This document shows positions 29,500 through 39,087 of a stretch of 64,000 nucleotides of DNA, in pieces. Location of the stretch: assembly GCA_041660965.1 (NCBI GenBank), contig JBAZVH010000001.1, positions 359,006 to 423,005 of the forward strand, in the 5' to 3' direction. Both the position numbers and the translations under genes were made by a program. The DNA is from Candidatus Gracilibacteria bacterium. GTDB taxonomy: Bacteria > Patescibacteriota > Gracilibacteria > BD1-5 > JAGOOR01. Positions within the stretch are counted from its first letter, which is position 1. Every line of letters begins with the position of its first letter. The notes below the pieces were generated by a model. It saw only the letters and a program-made list of their open reading frames with translations. It had not been told where the DNA came from and did no database searches.

Positions 29500-30128
29500 T
29501 TCTTCTCTACGTCTCATTTGTAGATCCAGACTTTGAGTCCGATGATACCATATTGAGTGAGAGCATGTTCAACCGCGTAATCAATCGTAGCACGAATGGT
29601 CTGAGTTGGGATATTCCCTTCTTTGTAGACTTCTCGTCGAGCGATTTCAGCACCATTCACACGTCCAGAGATAGTGACTTTGATTCCTTTCGCTCCTTTT
29701 TCCATAGCTTTTGCGATGGCTTGTTTGATAACACGACGGTATGGGAGACGTCTTTCAATCTGTCGTCCGATGCTGTCACCAACGAGCGTTGCGTGAATAT
29801 CAGGATTTTTTACTTCTTTTACGTCGACCTGTACTGGGTGGTCGCAGATAAGAGCAAGCTTCTTTTGAAGCAGTGTGATGCTCTCACCATTTTTACCGAG
29901 AATCAATGCTGTACGAGAGGTATAGATGGCTACTTTCATACCAGCATCGCTGTGCGTGATAGTGATATGTCCGACTGGAAGTCCTTTGAAAGATTTTCGA
30001 ATCGCTTCACGAATCAAGACGTCTTTTTGGATAGCATCGGTGTACTCCTTTTTATCGTAGTATCCGGTTGATGCCCATGAGCGGGTGACGCCGATGCGCC
30101 ATGATATTGGACTAACTTTGTGTCACAT
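29496..30128 (-). CDS. rpsC: 30S ribosomal protein S3
   Basis: 210 residues. The start reads MGHKVSPISWRIG, with UGA as the second codon, matching the universal MGQKV/MGHKV opening. KH domain with LILGKNGESI, then QIERRLPYRRVIKQAIAKAMEKGAKGIKVTISGR and a C-terminal GLKVWIYKGD (UGA-Gly at 29514). It has mRNA-unwinding and entry-channel functions. The UGA right after the start makes this one of the best proofs of the code. Confidence 0.96.
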
Positions 30129-30145
30129 AGAAAAAAATTTAGATA

Positions 30146-30472
30146 TTATTTATGAGAGAGTTCGAGAAAGACATGACTCGTACGTTTGAGGATTCGATGA
30201 CTGCGTCCACGACTCACTGGACGACTTCTCTTATAAGTAGGGCCTTGAGCGATGCTGAGAAGATGGATCTTGAGATCATCTTTGGCACACGCGTCATTAT
30301 GAATAGCATTTGCTGTCGCACTTGCAAGGACCTTGTAGAGGATATCTCCCCCCTTCTTTTCGAAAAGTCTCAGCATAGGAAGAGCATCATTGACAGTCTT
30401 TCCACGAACGAGATTCGCGATAACACGAAGTTTCTTGGGAGATATGCGGGCGTTTTTGAGGGTAGCTTTCAT
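30146..30472 (-). CDS. rplV: 50S ribosomal protein L22
   Basis: 108 residues. KNARISPKKLRVIANLVRGKTVNDAL, ATANAIHND, and the loop GPTYKRSRPVSRGRSHRILKRTSH that reaches the exit tunnel. No UGA codons. Downstream the gap to S3 is 17 nt, upstream the gap to S19 is 9 nt. Confidence 0.96.
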   Translation of the reverse strand: MKATLKNARISPKKLRVIANLVRGKTVNDALPMLRLFEKKGGDILYKVLASATANAIHNDACAKDDLKIHLLSIAQGPTYKRSRPVSRGRSHRILKRTSHVFLELSHK

Positions 30473-30481
30473 AGTATGATA

Positions 30482-30745
30482 TTATTTTTTACCAGCGTGT
30501 TTCATAAACTTTCGAGTTGGTGAAAATTCTCCGAGACGATGACCGACCATATCTTCAGTAACAAATACTGGGATGTGATCCTTACCATTGTGGACACCGA
30601 ATGTGTGACCCACAAAATCTGGATGGATAACAGAGGCACGCTTCCAGAGCTTTATGACACTTTTTCTGCCAGATACATTCAGGGCAGCGACTCTCTTCAG
30701 GAGAAAGTCAGGGATAAAAGGTGATTTTTTGAGACTACGAGACAT
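30482..30745 (-). CDS. rpsS: 30S ribosomal protein S19
   Basis: 87 residues, standard. MSRSLKKSPFIPDFLLKRV start, KLWKRASVIHPDFVGHTFGVHNGKDHIPVFVTEDMVGHRLGEFSPTR (abbreviated motif: PDFVGHTFGVHNGK). It sits at the head of the 30S subunit near the A-site tRNA. No UGA codons. Confidence 0.96.
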   Translation of the reverse strand: MSRSLKKSPFIPDFLLKRVAALNVSGRKSVIKLWKRASVIHPDFVGHTFGVHNGKDHIPVFVTEDMVGHRLGEFSPTRKFMKHAGKK

Positions 30746-30757
30746 AAAAAGAAAAAA

Positions 30758-31594
30758 TTAAGCAACGAGAGAACCGTGTTTGTTTTTAGAAATCCATCGA
30801 TTGGTACGTTTGTTTTTGCGAGTCTTGACTCCGAGAGCTGGTTTCCCCCATGGAGTAGAGGGCTGTCGTCCGATAGACGTATGACCTTCTCATCCTCCGT
30901 GTGGGTGATCGACTGGATTCATAGACGAACCGAGGACATGAGGACGACGACCGAGCCATCGACTACGACCTGCCTTTCCTATTGTGATTTGATTGTGATC
31001 TCCATTACTGACGATACCGATCGTAGCAAAACATTCTTTATGAACGAGTCGTATTTCACTTGAGTTGAGCTTGATCTGCGTATATTCACCTTCTTGTGAG
31101 ATAATCTGTGCTGATGCGCCAGCAGATCGAACGGCTTGAGCGCCTTTTCCGATTTCGAGTTCGACATTATGTACAAAGAGACCCGTTGGGATATTGCTGA
31201 CTTTGAGACGATTGCCTGGAAGGAGCTTAGCGTCATCAGAAGTGACAATGACATCACCGACTTTCATCGTCGAATGAGCGAGGACATAACGGTGCTCCCC
31301 ATCTGCGTCGAGAACGAGAGAAATCCACGCTGATCGATTTGGATCGTATTCGATTGTTTGAACGACAGAAGTGATATCTCGTTTCTGGAATTTGAAATCC
31401 ATGATACGAAGACGTCTCTTGTGTCCACCACCTCGGAAACGTACGCTGATACGGCCAGCAGAGTTTCGTCCACCACTACTCTTACGATTCGTCGTAAGTT
31501 TTTTAAATGGCTTGTCTGCTGTGATCTCAGTAAACGTATTGACTGACATTCATCGTCGACCTGGTGATGTAGGTTTGTAGAGTTTGATTGGCAT
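30758..31594 (-). CDS. rplB: 50S ribosomal protein L2
   Basis: 278 residues. It opens MPIKLYKPTSPGRRGMSV, with UGA in the invariant RRG. NSAGRISVRFRGGGHKRRLR, EYDPNRSAWISLV, and the catalytic-centre loop MNPVDHPHGGGEGHTSIGR with UGA-Gly at 30890. C-terminal TRKNKRTNRWI. Its His (in DHPHGG) is the residue implicated in peptidyl transfer. Its ATG nearly abuts the L23 stop. Confidence 0.96.
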
Positions 31595-31595
31595 A

Positions 31596-31895
31596 TTATT
31601 GGTCTTTTGGAGTATGAAGTTTCGCCAATTGCGTTACAGGACTTTCGAGGCGAACGTATGCTTTCTTGAAGGAAGCACGCCTGCGAATAGTGCCCTTTTT
31701 GGCATTTTTAGTTTTGAGATAGTTACGAGCCATCTGCACAGAGACGACTGTTTTATTGTAAAGAGCGTGAAATGCACGCTTGACATCGATTTTTGTCGCA
31801 TTTTCAGCTACACGAAACGTGTAGACTTTCCCCATCTCGAGCATACGAGATTTATGAGAATCGACAGAACCGAGGATGACACTATATATATCCAT
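31596..31895 (-). CDS. rplW: 50S ribosomal protein L23
   Basis: 99 residues. Start at MDIYSVILGSVDSHKSRMLEMGKVYTF, chosen by homology over an ATG 22 codons earlier that would overlap L4. VAENATKIDVKRAFHALYNKTVVSV is the family core. It is the docking site for trigger factor and SRP at the tunnel exit. TAA 31596-31598 lies one base from the L2 ATG. Confidence 0.93.
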   Translation of the reverse strand: MDIYSVILGSVDSHKSRMLEMGKVYTFRVAENATKIDVKRAFHALYNKTVVSVQMARNYLKTKNAKKGTIRRRASFKKAYVRLESPVTQLAKLHTPKDQ

Positions 31896-31899
31896 AAAA

Positions 31900-32499
31900 T
31901 TATGATGAGAAATGAGTAGGAAGCGTATCGAGAGCTGCTTGCGTGAAGACACAGAAATCATATTTCAATACTTCAGCTGGGCTCAAGTGTGTCACGACAT
32001 CGACGTGAGAATTTGCGAGATTTTTGATACCACGATTCTTGAGTTTTTCATCAGCTGTGATGACGAAGAGGATAGTTCCTTCAGCAATCAAAGATTTCAA
32101 AGCTTCGGCCATTTCAGATGTTTTTTGTGAGAGAGAACCGAGAACACGGATTTGATCAGCAGCTGCCTTGAGAGAAAGCGCTGAAGCGAGTCCGAGACGA
32201 CGTTCACCAGCATTCATACTGATATGAAAATTCGCATTGCTTCGTGGACCGAAAGCAACTCAACCTCCACGTCGAACGGGAGAACGAGCACTACCGATAC
32301 GAGATCGACCACCACCCTTTTGTTTTGTGAGTTTGCGAGTTGATCCAGATCGTGAGCTACGACTCTTGGTATGAGCGATAGGAAAACGACCGTTGTTCCC
32401 TTGGAGCAGGAGAAGACGGCTCAAGACATCTAAATGCGGGATAGCACTAAAGAATGTAGGACTGAGTGTCGAGAGAGTAGGAGTCGTGATAGTAGTCAT
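31900..32499 (-). CDS. rplD: 50S ribosomal protein L4
   Basis: 199 residues. SRSSRSGSTRKLTKQKGGGRSRIGSARSPVRRGGGVAFGPRS contains the tunnel loop and UGA-Gly at 32260; C-terminal GLASALSLKAAADQIRVL, ITADEKLKNRGIKNLANSHVDVVTHLSPAEVLKYDFCVFT. In E. coli L4 represses the S10 operon; no equivalent leader is recognisable here. Confidence 0.95.
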
Positions 32500-32510
32500 A
32501 TAAAAAGAAT

Positions 32511-33065
32511 CTAGAATACGAGATAAACAAAACCATTGAAGGCACCTGGTACGGCACCACGAACTGCGATAATATTGTGTTCACGATCGATGAGCTCTAC
32601 TGGGACACTCGCGAGCGTCTTCAGAGCATTGCCATGACGACCGTGCATTCTCTGACCTGGTTTGGTTCGACGTGGCTTACGAGTACCGATAGACCCGAGC
32701 GCTCTGTGGAATTTTGATCCATGACCGCCTGGACCTCCGATAAAGTTCCAACGCTTCATAGCACCAGTAAACCCCTTCCCCTTTGAGACAGCCATCAATT
32801 TGACCGTAGTAACTCATTCAAGAACAGAGACGTCGACGATATCGCCGACAGCACCTGTTGATTCATTTGTTGGAACCTCTTTCTTCTTTATAGTTTTTCC
32901 CTTGGCATTTTTTGCGTTCAAGACGAGAGCATTGTAGCCCTCCTTATCAGACGTTTTGATTTGAGCAATCGTAGTATTCGGTACACGTAAGAGCGTTACA
33001 GCAACCATATTGTCGCCGCGTGCGATTTGCGTCATTGAGAGTTTTTGTGCGATGATTCCAGACAT
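32511..33065 (-). CDS. rplC: 50S ribosomal protein L3
   Basis: 184 residues. Start MSGIIAQKLSMTQIARGDN; SVLEGVTTVKLMAVSKGKGFTGAMKRWNF with UGA-Gly at 32814; GGPGGHGSKFHRALGSIGTRK; PGQRMHGRHGN. It is the first gene of the operon; rpsJ (S10), normally just upstream, is absent. The promoter lies at 33148-33175. Confidence 0.96.
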
Positions 33066-33147
33066 AAAAGAAAAAGCTAGAGCAATCACCTATTTCAAGC
33101 GAGAAATCGCATGAAGTGGTATGAGTGCCAGTACTAAAAGTGGTGAG

Positions 33148-33175
33148 AGTATAAAAAGAAGTTTGGGTTTGTCAA
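33148..33175 (-). promoter_or_regulatory. Promoter of the L3-L19 ribosomal operon
   Basis: Minus strand: consensus -35 TTGACA (33170-33175), 16 bp spacer, -10 TATACT (33148-33153). Transcription would start about 75 nt before the L3 ATG, giving a leader with no obvious protein-binding hairpin. Confidence 0.75.
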
Positions 33176-33219
33176 AAGATTTTTCTGGTCTCTTTCACCC
33201 TTCCAAAAAATAGCACTTG

Positions 33220-33377
33220 CAATTCAGCTAAAGATCACCATAATGCTCTCATATGCATACAGTTTTCTACACATCTTCACGTCGTCGCTCTTCTCTTATG
33301 GAGGGCTGCTTTGTGGTGTAGATAAATGATTTAATACTACTCTAAAAAATAGCTCTTCATCTCGAAGGGCTATTTTT
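33220..33377 (+). ncRNA. Candidate small RNA or attenuated leader before the ArgA-like gene
   Basis: The 333 bp gap holds the L3 promoter and, on the plus strand, TTGCAA (33219-33224 region) with TAATGC 18 bp on, then about 95 nt containing CTACAC and GTGTAG arms that could pair, ending in a strong hairpin with a T-run at 33344-33377. That would give a ~125 nt transcript that ends 21 nt before the next ATG. No known RNA family is recognised. Confidence 0.3.
33344..33377. terminator. Intrinsic terminator hairpin
   Basis: AAAAAATAGCTCTT / CATCTCG / AAGGGCTATTTTTT, one mismatch in the stem, T-runs on both strands. It is placed between the ribosomal promoter and the ATG at 33399. Confidence 0.75.
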
Positions 33378-33398
33378 TATTTTCTTATTTTTTCTTTT

Positions 33399-34421
33399 AT
33401 GCAACTCTTTATAGATGAATATTCTAGATTTCATCAGGGTAAATCGATGATATTTGCCATTCAAGAGAGCCAATATTTGGAGGATCACAAAGCGGATATC
33501 GTGGAGGACCTCAATATGCTCGTGAAAATGAAGGTCTCCATCACTCTGGTGCACACCATCCCTCCTGAAAATATTTCCTTGCAACAATATTTCCTCGGTT
33601 CTGTCCCCGGAATACATATCATACGTGCTCCAAAGGACCATGATTTCTGTGAAGAAGCGCTCCAGCATGCAGCAGGAAAAGATAAGCTCATCTATCTTAC
33701 ACGAGAAGCTCTCATAGATTGTGATGGGAAAAGAATTAATGCTATCTCTACACAAAAGGTGCACGAAAAATGTTTTCCGACAGAAGCAAATACTGCCCCT
33801 TCTTATTGTGATGCTCTCAAGATACAAAGTACTCATGTGCGGAATTGTCTGGAAATGATATGCAAAAAAGTACATCTATGACTTCTGCCCCGAACACACT
33901 TTATCCCTTTGCAGGATGACCATGCTATCAAAAATGAGCTCTTTAGTATCGATGGTGTCTGAACCATTATTGAAGATGATTTTTCTGAACCAACTATCAC
34001 TCCTGCGACGGAAGAAGAAGTGGATATTATTTTTGGAATTTTTGAAATACATAAAAAGGAAAAATATCTCAAACCCCGTTCAAAAGAATATATACGGGAA
34101 CATTTATCCACATTTTATGTGGCGCATATTGATAAAATACCCGTTGGTTGTGTGGAAATCAAAGAAATTGATCCAACAACCTATGAGCTTGCTGGGCTTG
34201 CGGTCATCAAAACATTCCTAAGTCTCAAGATATGATCGAGACTCATAAAACTCGTGGAGAAACATGCTCTCACTGATAAAAAAGATCTGGTCTGTATCAC
34301 GCCAAATCCAGAACTTCAGAGAAGTCTCACGAAAAATGGATATATAGAAGACTTGACTGGAAAATATAAGTGGCGAGCTGAGCAATCTCCTCGTGCAGTT
34401 TTATATGTAAAAAATGGGTAA
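33399..34421 (+). CDS. ArgA-like amino-acid kinase fold plus GNAT acetyltransferase
   Basis: A 340-residue protein with the two-domain plan of N-acetylglutamate synthase. The N-terminal half (~1-165) resembles a degenerate amino-acid-kinase domain (DIVEDLNMLVKMKVSITLVHTIPP). The C-terminal half (~185-325) is GNAT: TITPATEEEVDIIFGIFEIHKKEKYLKPRSKEYI, FYVAHIDKIPVGCVEIKEI, YELAGLAVIKTFLSLKIGSRLIKLVEKHA, with the acetyl-CoA loop Gly as UGA. Three UGA-Gly codons. No other arginine gene is nearby and CPR genomes usually lack that pathway, so it may acetylate something else. Confidence 0.7.
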
Positions 34422-34443
34422 AAACACCCCCATTTTCAATCTT

Positions 34444-34478
34444 ATTCTTCCGCCCCCCCCTCGCAAGCAAGGGGGAGT
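34444..34478. repeat. C-rich palindromic repeat (family B)
   Basis: CCGCCCCCCCCTCGC / AAGCAAGGGGGAGTTTT in the gap between two convergent genes. With its T-run it may double as a terminator of the ArgA-like gene. Confidence 0.65.
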
Positions 34479-34515
34479 TTTAAAAATCCTTTCTTTATTA
34501 TTTTCTCTTTGTGCT

Positions 34516-34917
34516 TTAAATAATCGCCTTCCCCTCTCCTCCAAATCGTGTCGCTATCATATCGATGATACTACCATAGACACCACCCGCAACGAGCGTT
34601 GCCCAAAATATCGACCATGGTGTCTCAGGAGACATCATAGAACCTGCCGCTAGAGACAGAGAGACAAATACTCAAAGCATAAAACCACGAAAATAGGGAG
34701 GAATCCGAAAATCAAAAACTGGATGACGCATATACACTCCCGCAAAAGCTACAACAAGACCAATGGTCCAACGATTGAGAATAATCGTCCACATCAGGGC
34801 TGTTCCCCAGATATCAGGAGCCGATGAGCTCGCTAACCACGTACAGATAAGTCCTGCCACGACACCAAGAGGAAGTGCGATCAAAAATCGCTTCTTGCGT
34901 GGAGAAAGAGTAGCCAT
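34516..34917 (-). CDS. Small membrane protein, unknown
   Basis: 133 residues with about four helices: FLIALPLGVVAGLICTWLAS, WTIGLVVAFAGVYM, FMLGVFVSLSLAASG (UGA-Gly at 34672) and WSIFWATLVAGGVYGSIIDMI. Start at 34917 (MATLSPRKKRF) because a promoter sits between it and an earlier ATG. No family recognised. Confidence 0.65.
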
Positions 34918-34944
34918 AGAAAATGGGTTAGGAAATAGGTTTTT

Positions 34945-34971
34945 ATTATACCCCTTCTTTTTGCGATGCAA
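34945..34971 (-). promoter_or_regulatory. Promoter of the 34516-34917 gene
   Basis: Minus strand: TTGCAT (34966-34971), 15 bp, TATAAT (34945-34950), 27 nt before the ATG. Confidence 0.55.
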
Positions 34972-35053
34972 GAATATAAATGCATTCTTCACATTGAAAA
35001 AATATTTTTCTAGCTATTGTGTATATACTTTTTATTATTTACTTCTTTTTTCT

Positions 35054-36292
35054 ATGTTTGATATCACTTCATTTGTACGAGAAAAAATCTTTCGCCGTCC
35101 AAAGTTGGCTCAAATAGTTGCTGGAGAAGAAGTGACCGAAAAACAAACCACAAAACTAGGATATTTCCTCCTCTACTGTATGTTCGCGGCTATTCTCTCA
35201 TCAGCCCAATGGACTCTCAGTATTATCAAAGATATTCCGACAGTGCCTGCCAGTGTACCAAATTGTATTGTAAAAGTTCTTGACACGTTTGGCGTCAAAC
35301 ATGACGACTATGAGAATCGTGGATATGATAATTATTATAATAATGATTACAATGATAGTAATGATAAGATGAATTGTCCACTCACGGCGAGTTACCCTCC
35401 TTTTGACTTCACAAGAGAATATACTGCTCTCAAAGAGCCATACACGAGCATCCTACAGTATGAAGAAACTATCAGAAAACTGGAATCAGACAAAAGCTCT
35501 CTCGAATATACACAAAATACTACCCAAAAAGAGTATGACACAGCACTCACAGAAAAAATAGCTGATGAAGATTCTCAAGTCTACGATACACAAGATGTCA
35601 AAACCACACTTCGCGCAAGTCGTGCACAAATAGCTGCCCTTACCACACAGATAGCACAAAATAAAACCTCTCTGCAATCTCTCAGATCACAATACCAATC
35701 CCAAGCATTAACCCTAAAAGCAAAAATCGATACAGCCGACCACGACTATCGAACAGCATATCTCCTCTACAAGCTCTACATCGCTCTTCTCTCTTTTGCC
35801 TTCTCTCTCAGTATCTTCACGATACTCTATAAAATATATGTGCGACAGAAGATCAAGAATAGTCCTCACACGGTCATTTTTTCTGTGGCAACATTTGCCT
35901 ATGGACTCGTGGTCATTCAAGTAGCTGGCTTCTTTTGTTGGGACATGATTCCTCATACTATCTTAGAAGCATTGATGGATTTCTTTAGCAATTTCGCGCC
36001 TCTTCTCTATCTCGTTCAATTTCTTTGGCCTCTCATCATCGTAACTGTATTCTGATATCTCGTATTCAGGATACAAAAAAGACTCTATTCTCCTCAAAAT
36101 GTCCTCAAACGATTTATCGCTGATAAGAAATGTCCTCATTGTGGTAATGGTGTCGATATCTCAAAACCTTTTTGTCCTTTGTGTGCTCATGAAATACAAG
36201 TACATTGTGGCGTCTGTCATGAATTTACACTCAAAGGGATGCCATACTGTGCACACTGTGGAGCCCCTCTCACACAACCAGAGAAAAAATAA
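35054..36292 (+). CDS. Coiled-coil membrane protein with C-terminal zinc ribbons
   Basis: A 412-residue protein. Membrane helix ~36-58, an Asn/Asp/Tyr-rich linker (DNYYNNDYNDSND), a coiled coil ~130-232 (EETIRKLESDKSSLEYTQN...), three helices between ~235 and 340, UGA-Gly at 36053 (VFGYLVFRIQK), then two zinc-ribbon pairs: CPHC...CPLC and CGVC...CAHC (~365-405). The ribbons are probably cytoplasmic and the coiled coil extracytoplasmic. Function unknown. It lies 9 nt from the next gene, so the two are likely co-transcribed. Confidence 0.75.
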
Positions 36293-36301
36293 TCATTTTT
36301 T

Positions 36302-37585
36302 ATGAAATGATTCTCATCTTTTTCTCAGCTCTGACTCTCAAAAGTACTTTCAATACTCTTTTTTATCATACCTCTAGCATATGCATGGTGGTATATCCCG
36401 GGTGTATCTGCCACACTTGCAGATGTAGCGCAATTTTTTGGTATTCTCAATTTCGCTGGTTTTGAAAAAATAAAGGTATTCTTCTTTGTCGGACTCGTGA
36501 TGCTCGCCACGCTCTTTTTCCTCGGAAGCATGCGAGGAACCAAAAAACACCTTGTGATACTGAGCGTCTTTATGGTATGGACCTTTTTCTCCTACATGAT
36601 CAATAGCGAAGTGAATCCGTATTTCTGGTTTGGAAATATGGAAAAATGGCATGGATGGTATCTCTATCTCTGTCTCCTCATACTCGGGTTCATCCTCTCG
36701 ACCAATACCCGTCAAGAAAATAAAAAATACCTCACTATCACGCTCGTCTCGTCGAGTTTTGTCTGTCTCTATGCGCTCTTTCAATGGATAGGATGGGACC
36801 CTCTCTCAACGTCCTATAGTACTCGACTCGATCTCAGTCGTATCTTCAGTACTCTCGGAAACCCAAATTATCTGGCTGGATATGTCCTGATGCTCCTGCC
36901 ACTCGTCGGAGAAAGAATATTTTCAGAAACAGAAAAAAAATACCATATTTGGTATGGGATTCTGCTCGCAGTACTTCTCCTGACACTCATCGGTACAAAA
37001 AGTCTGATTGGCATCGGCGTACTCGGTGGATACCTGTATTATATCCTGCTCTACAGATATCTCCCCCTAAAACAAACGACACGACACGCTCTTCTTTTTG
37101 GTACTCTCGGTATCATCATACTCCTTTTGACTTACCTCATTATCCGATACGGTGACCAAATCCTCGAAATCCAGAGAGTAAAGGGATTTATCGCACGATA
37201 TTTCCTCTGGGGAACAGGCCTGAAGGCACTTTTTGGTGATATCAGAAATACGCTCTTTGGCTACGGGCCTGATGGATTCTTACCCGTGTCGGAACTTTTT
37301 CGTAATTCCAAATTATCTATTTTTGAAGATCCTGCATTTCGTATTGATAGAAGTCATAATGTCTGGATAGATATATTCCTCCATTTTGGCATTCCTCTAG
37401 GTGGTTTTATTATCTATTCAATATTTTCTCCGTGGAAAAAACTCCCCATCAGCCACAAAGAGGTGCTCGTGCTTTTTAGTATTTTTTTCTTCTTCAATAT
37501 TCCCGTGCTCGTACACTTCATAATCCTTTTACAGATACTCACATTCTCTGAAAAAACATTGTCTACACCTCTGCCGAAGGTTTAG
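36302..37585 (+). CDS. O-antigen ligase / Wzy-like polymerase membrane protein
   Basis: 427 residues, about ten to eleven membrane helices. The central GNPNYLAGYVLMLLPL and the large extracytoplasmic loop near GYGPDGFLPVSELFRN and DRSHNVWIDIFLHFGIPLGG match the O-antigen ligase (Wzy_C) pattern of D-R-x-H-N followed by hydrophobic residues. It would join glycan units at the cell surface. UGA-Gly occurs at codon 3 (MKGFSS) and codon 12. It overlaps the convergent next gene by 23 nt. Together with the epimerase at 21.8 kb it implies a surface polysaccharide. Confidence 0.82.
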
Positions 37586-38702
37586 TAATGACAGGTGGGG
37601 TGTTTTCTGGGATTTCTGCAGCAGGGGCTGGCTCTGTGGGAGATGGTGCCTGTGTTGTTTCAGGAACAAATTCAGTTGTTTTTTCTGGTTGAGTAGTTTC
37701 TGGAATTTCTAAAGTAGGAGCTGGCTCTGTAGCAGATAGATCCTCTGTTGTTTCCGGAGGAAATGCTGCAGAAGAATCCTCTCCTGTCGTAACCGGTGCT
37801 TCAGTAGGCACCTCCGCTGGCTGAGTGATACTTGGTGAAATACTTTCAGGGGGAGTATCTTTTTGGAGAATTGTAACGGATGGTATTTCAGCCACTCCAT
37901 AATGAAGGAGAGTGGGTAGAGTGTTATTTTCAAAACCATTTCTCCCATCATTAAACATTACTCGAGAAACCGATATCTCGATACTGCCAACTACAGTTTG
38001 ATCGACAGAGATAATATGTGCACCGAGTCTATACGTATTTTTGCTCTCCTGCGGTATACTGATAGGGATTCCCCCGCTCATAGTACAATCAAGCGTGATA
38101 GTCTCACCGGATTGAGAGGATTCACATGGTGATGGAGCGGCTCCATCTCCGATAAAGAACCACTGATCGATGATGATGCTCGATGATGGCGTGATGCGTA
38201 CTTGGAATTGGAGAGCATCGAGAAATGTGTCCAGATTTTTCGGAGACGCAATCTCAAAACCAGCGAGTTCTTGATATTCATTCACAGATGGAAGTATCGT
38301 GGCCTCACCTGACATTATTCAGAGAGAGATACTTGGTTGTAAGTTGACCTCTCTTTTACAGGTTTCATATTTTTTGATAAAACGAGTATAGATGATGATT
38401 TGTCGCTTGAGTACCTTCAGTGCATCTTCTTTTTGTTGTACTTCCCCAGACATAGTCGCTATCATTTGCGCTATCTCAGATTCGAGATTTTTTTGGATAA
38501 CGAGAGCTCTTTGATAGCGTCTTTTGGTTTGTGCATACAGGGCTGATTTTGATGTGAGGGCTGATTCTGTACAGGTAAAGGAAGAATTGAGTGCGTTCGA
38601 AGAAAGTCCATCAAAGAGAGCACTATCTCGGAAGATATATGCTCAGCCGGCAATAACCAATGTGGAAAGCACGAAGATGGCTATTTTTTTAGGACGTGAC
38701 AT
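37563..38702 (-). CDS. Membrane-anchored coiled-coil protein with Pro/Thr/Glu-rich tail
   Basis: 379 residues. Helix ~7-24 (IFVLSTLVIAGGAYIF, one Gly UGA), a coiled-coil region ~55-115 (KRRYQRALVIQKNLESEI), a beta-rich domain (~130-270; GFEIASPKNLDTFLD, DQWFFIGDG, GSIEISVSRVMF), and a tail of ~90 residues with repeated TEPAP / EIPETTQ / PSPTEPAPA units that is probably extended or spans the cell wall. UGA also occurs at SLGIMSG. No family recognised. Confidence 0.7.
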
Positions 38703-38774
38703 AAAAAGAAGAAAAGGGAAAATTTCTACCCTCCTATTAGACCATATTTATATGACAAATGCAAATATTTCCCC

Positions 38775-38801
38775 TTGAAAAAACGAAAAGTGCATTATAA
38801 T
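38775..38801 (+). promoter_or_regulatory. Promoter of the metK riboswitch transcript
   Basis: TTGAAA (38775-38780), 15 bp, TATAAT (38796-38801). Transcription would begin at about 38807, exactly at the first base of riboswitch stem P1. Confidence 0.7.
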
Positions 38802-38806
38802 ACTTC

Positions 38807-39009
38807 TACCTTATCAAGAGCAGGCGAGAGACGAAACTCGATGACCCTGCAGCAAATCGCTTCGCAATAGTACATAGTAACAGTCATAGTACCAGGAAGG
38901 AATCTTTCTTTATTATTTCTGCTTTATTCTTTATTATTTCGTAACGTAGTGCTAAAATTTCGAACGATATGGAACTCTTCTGTTCAAATATTTAAAAAAC
39001 GATAAGGTA
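38807..39009 (+). promoter_or_regulatory. SAM-I type riboswitch upstream of metK, with an insertion
   Basis: P1 is a perfect 9 bp stem: TACCTTATC (38807-38815) with GATAAGGTA (39001-39009). Core motifs match SAM-I: CTTATCAAGAG, then GAGAGACGAAACTCGATGA, CCCTGCAGCAA, GTGCTAAA (38949-38956) for the P3 side, and a P4 hairpin GAAC-TCTTCT-GTTC (38972-38985). The P3 region is enlarged by about 60 nt that contain a family D repeat (38870-38905) and an AT-rich tract. The GATAAG strand of P1 also pairs in an alternative hairpin at 38996-39023. SAM-I switches normally shut off SAM-synthesis and methionine genes. Confidence 0.8.
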
Positions 39010-39023
39010 ATACTTGTCGTTTT
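38996..39023 (+). terminator. Hairpin competing with riboswitch P1
   Basis: AAAACGATAAG / GTAATA / CTTGTCGTTTT. It uses the 3' strand of P1, so it cannot form when P1 is closed. The T-tract is only four bases, so it may be a weak terminator or an antiterminator-like fold. About 65 nt of T-rich leader follow to the metK ATG. Confidence 0.5.
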
Positions 39024-39087
39024 AAAAATCAAGCTAACTTTCCTTCTTTTTTCTCTCTTCTTTTTTATTTTTTCTCTTAATTAAGTT

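Noticed and set aside
29553..31919. Long open frames on the plus strand opposite S3, L22, L2 and L23
   Set aside because: They mirror the codon pattern of highly expressed ribosomal genes, have no promoter or homology, and run across gene borders.
34427..34515. A short plus-strand gene downstream of the ArgA-like gene
   Set aside because: It consists of the C-rich palindrome and a T-rich tail, with no homology or promoter.
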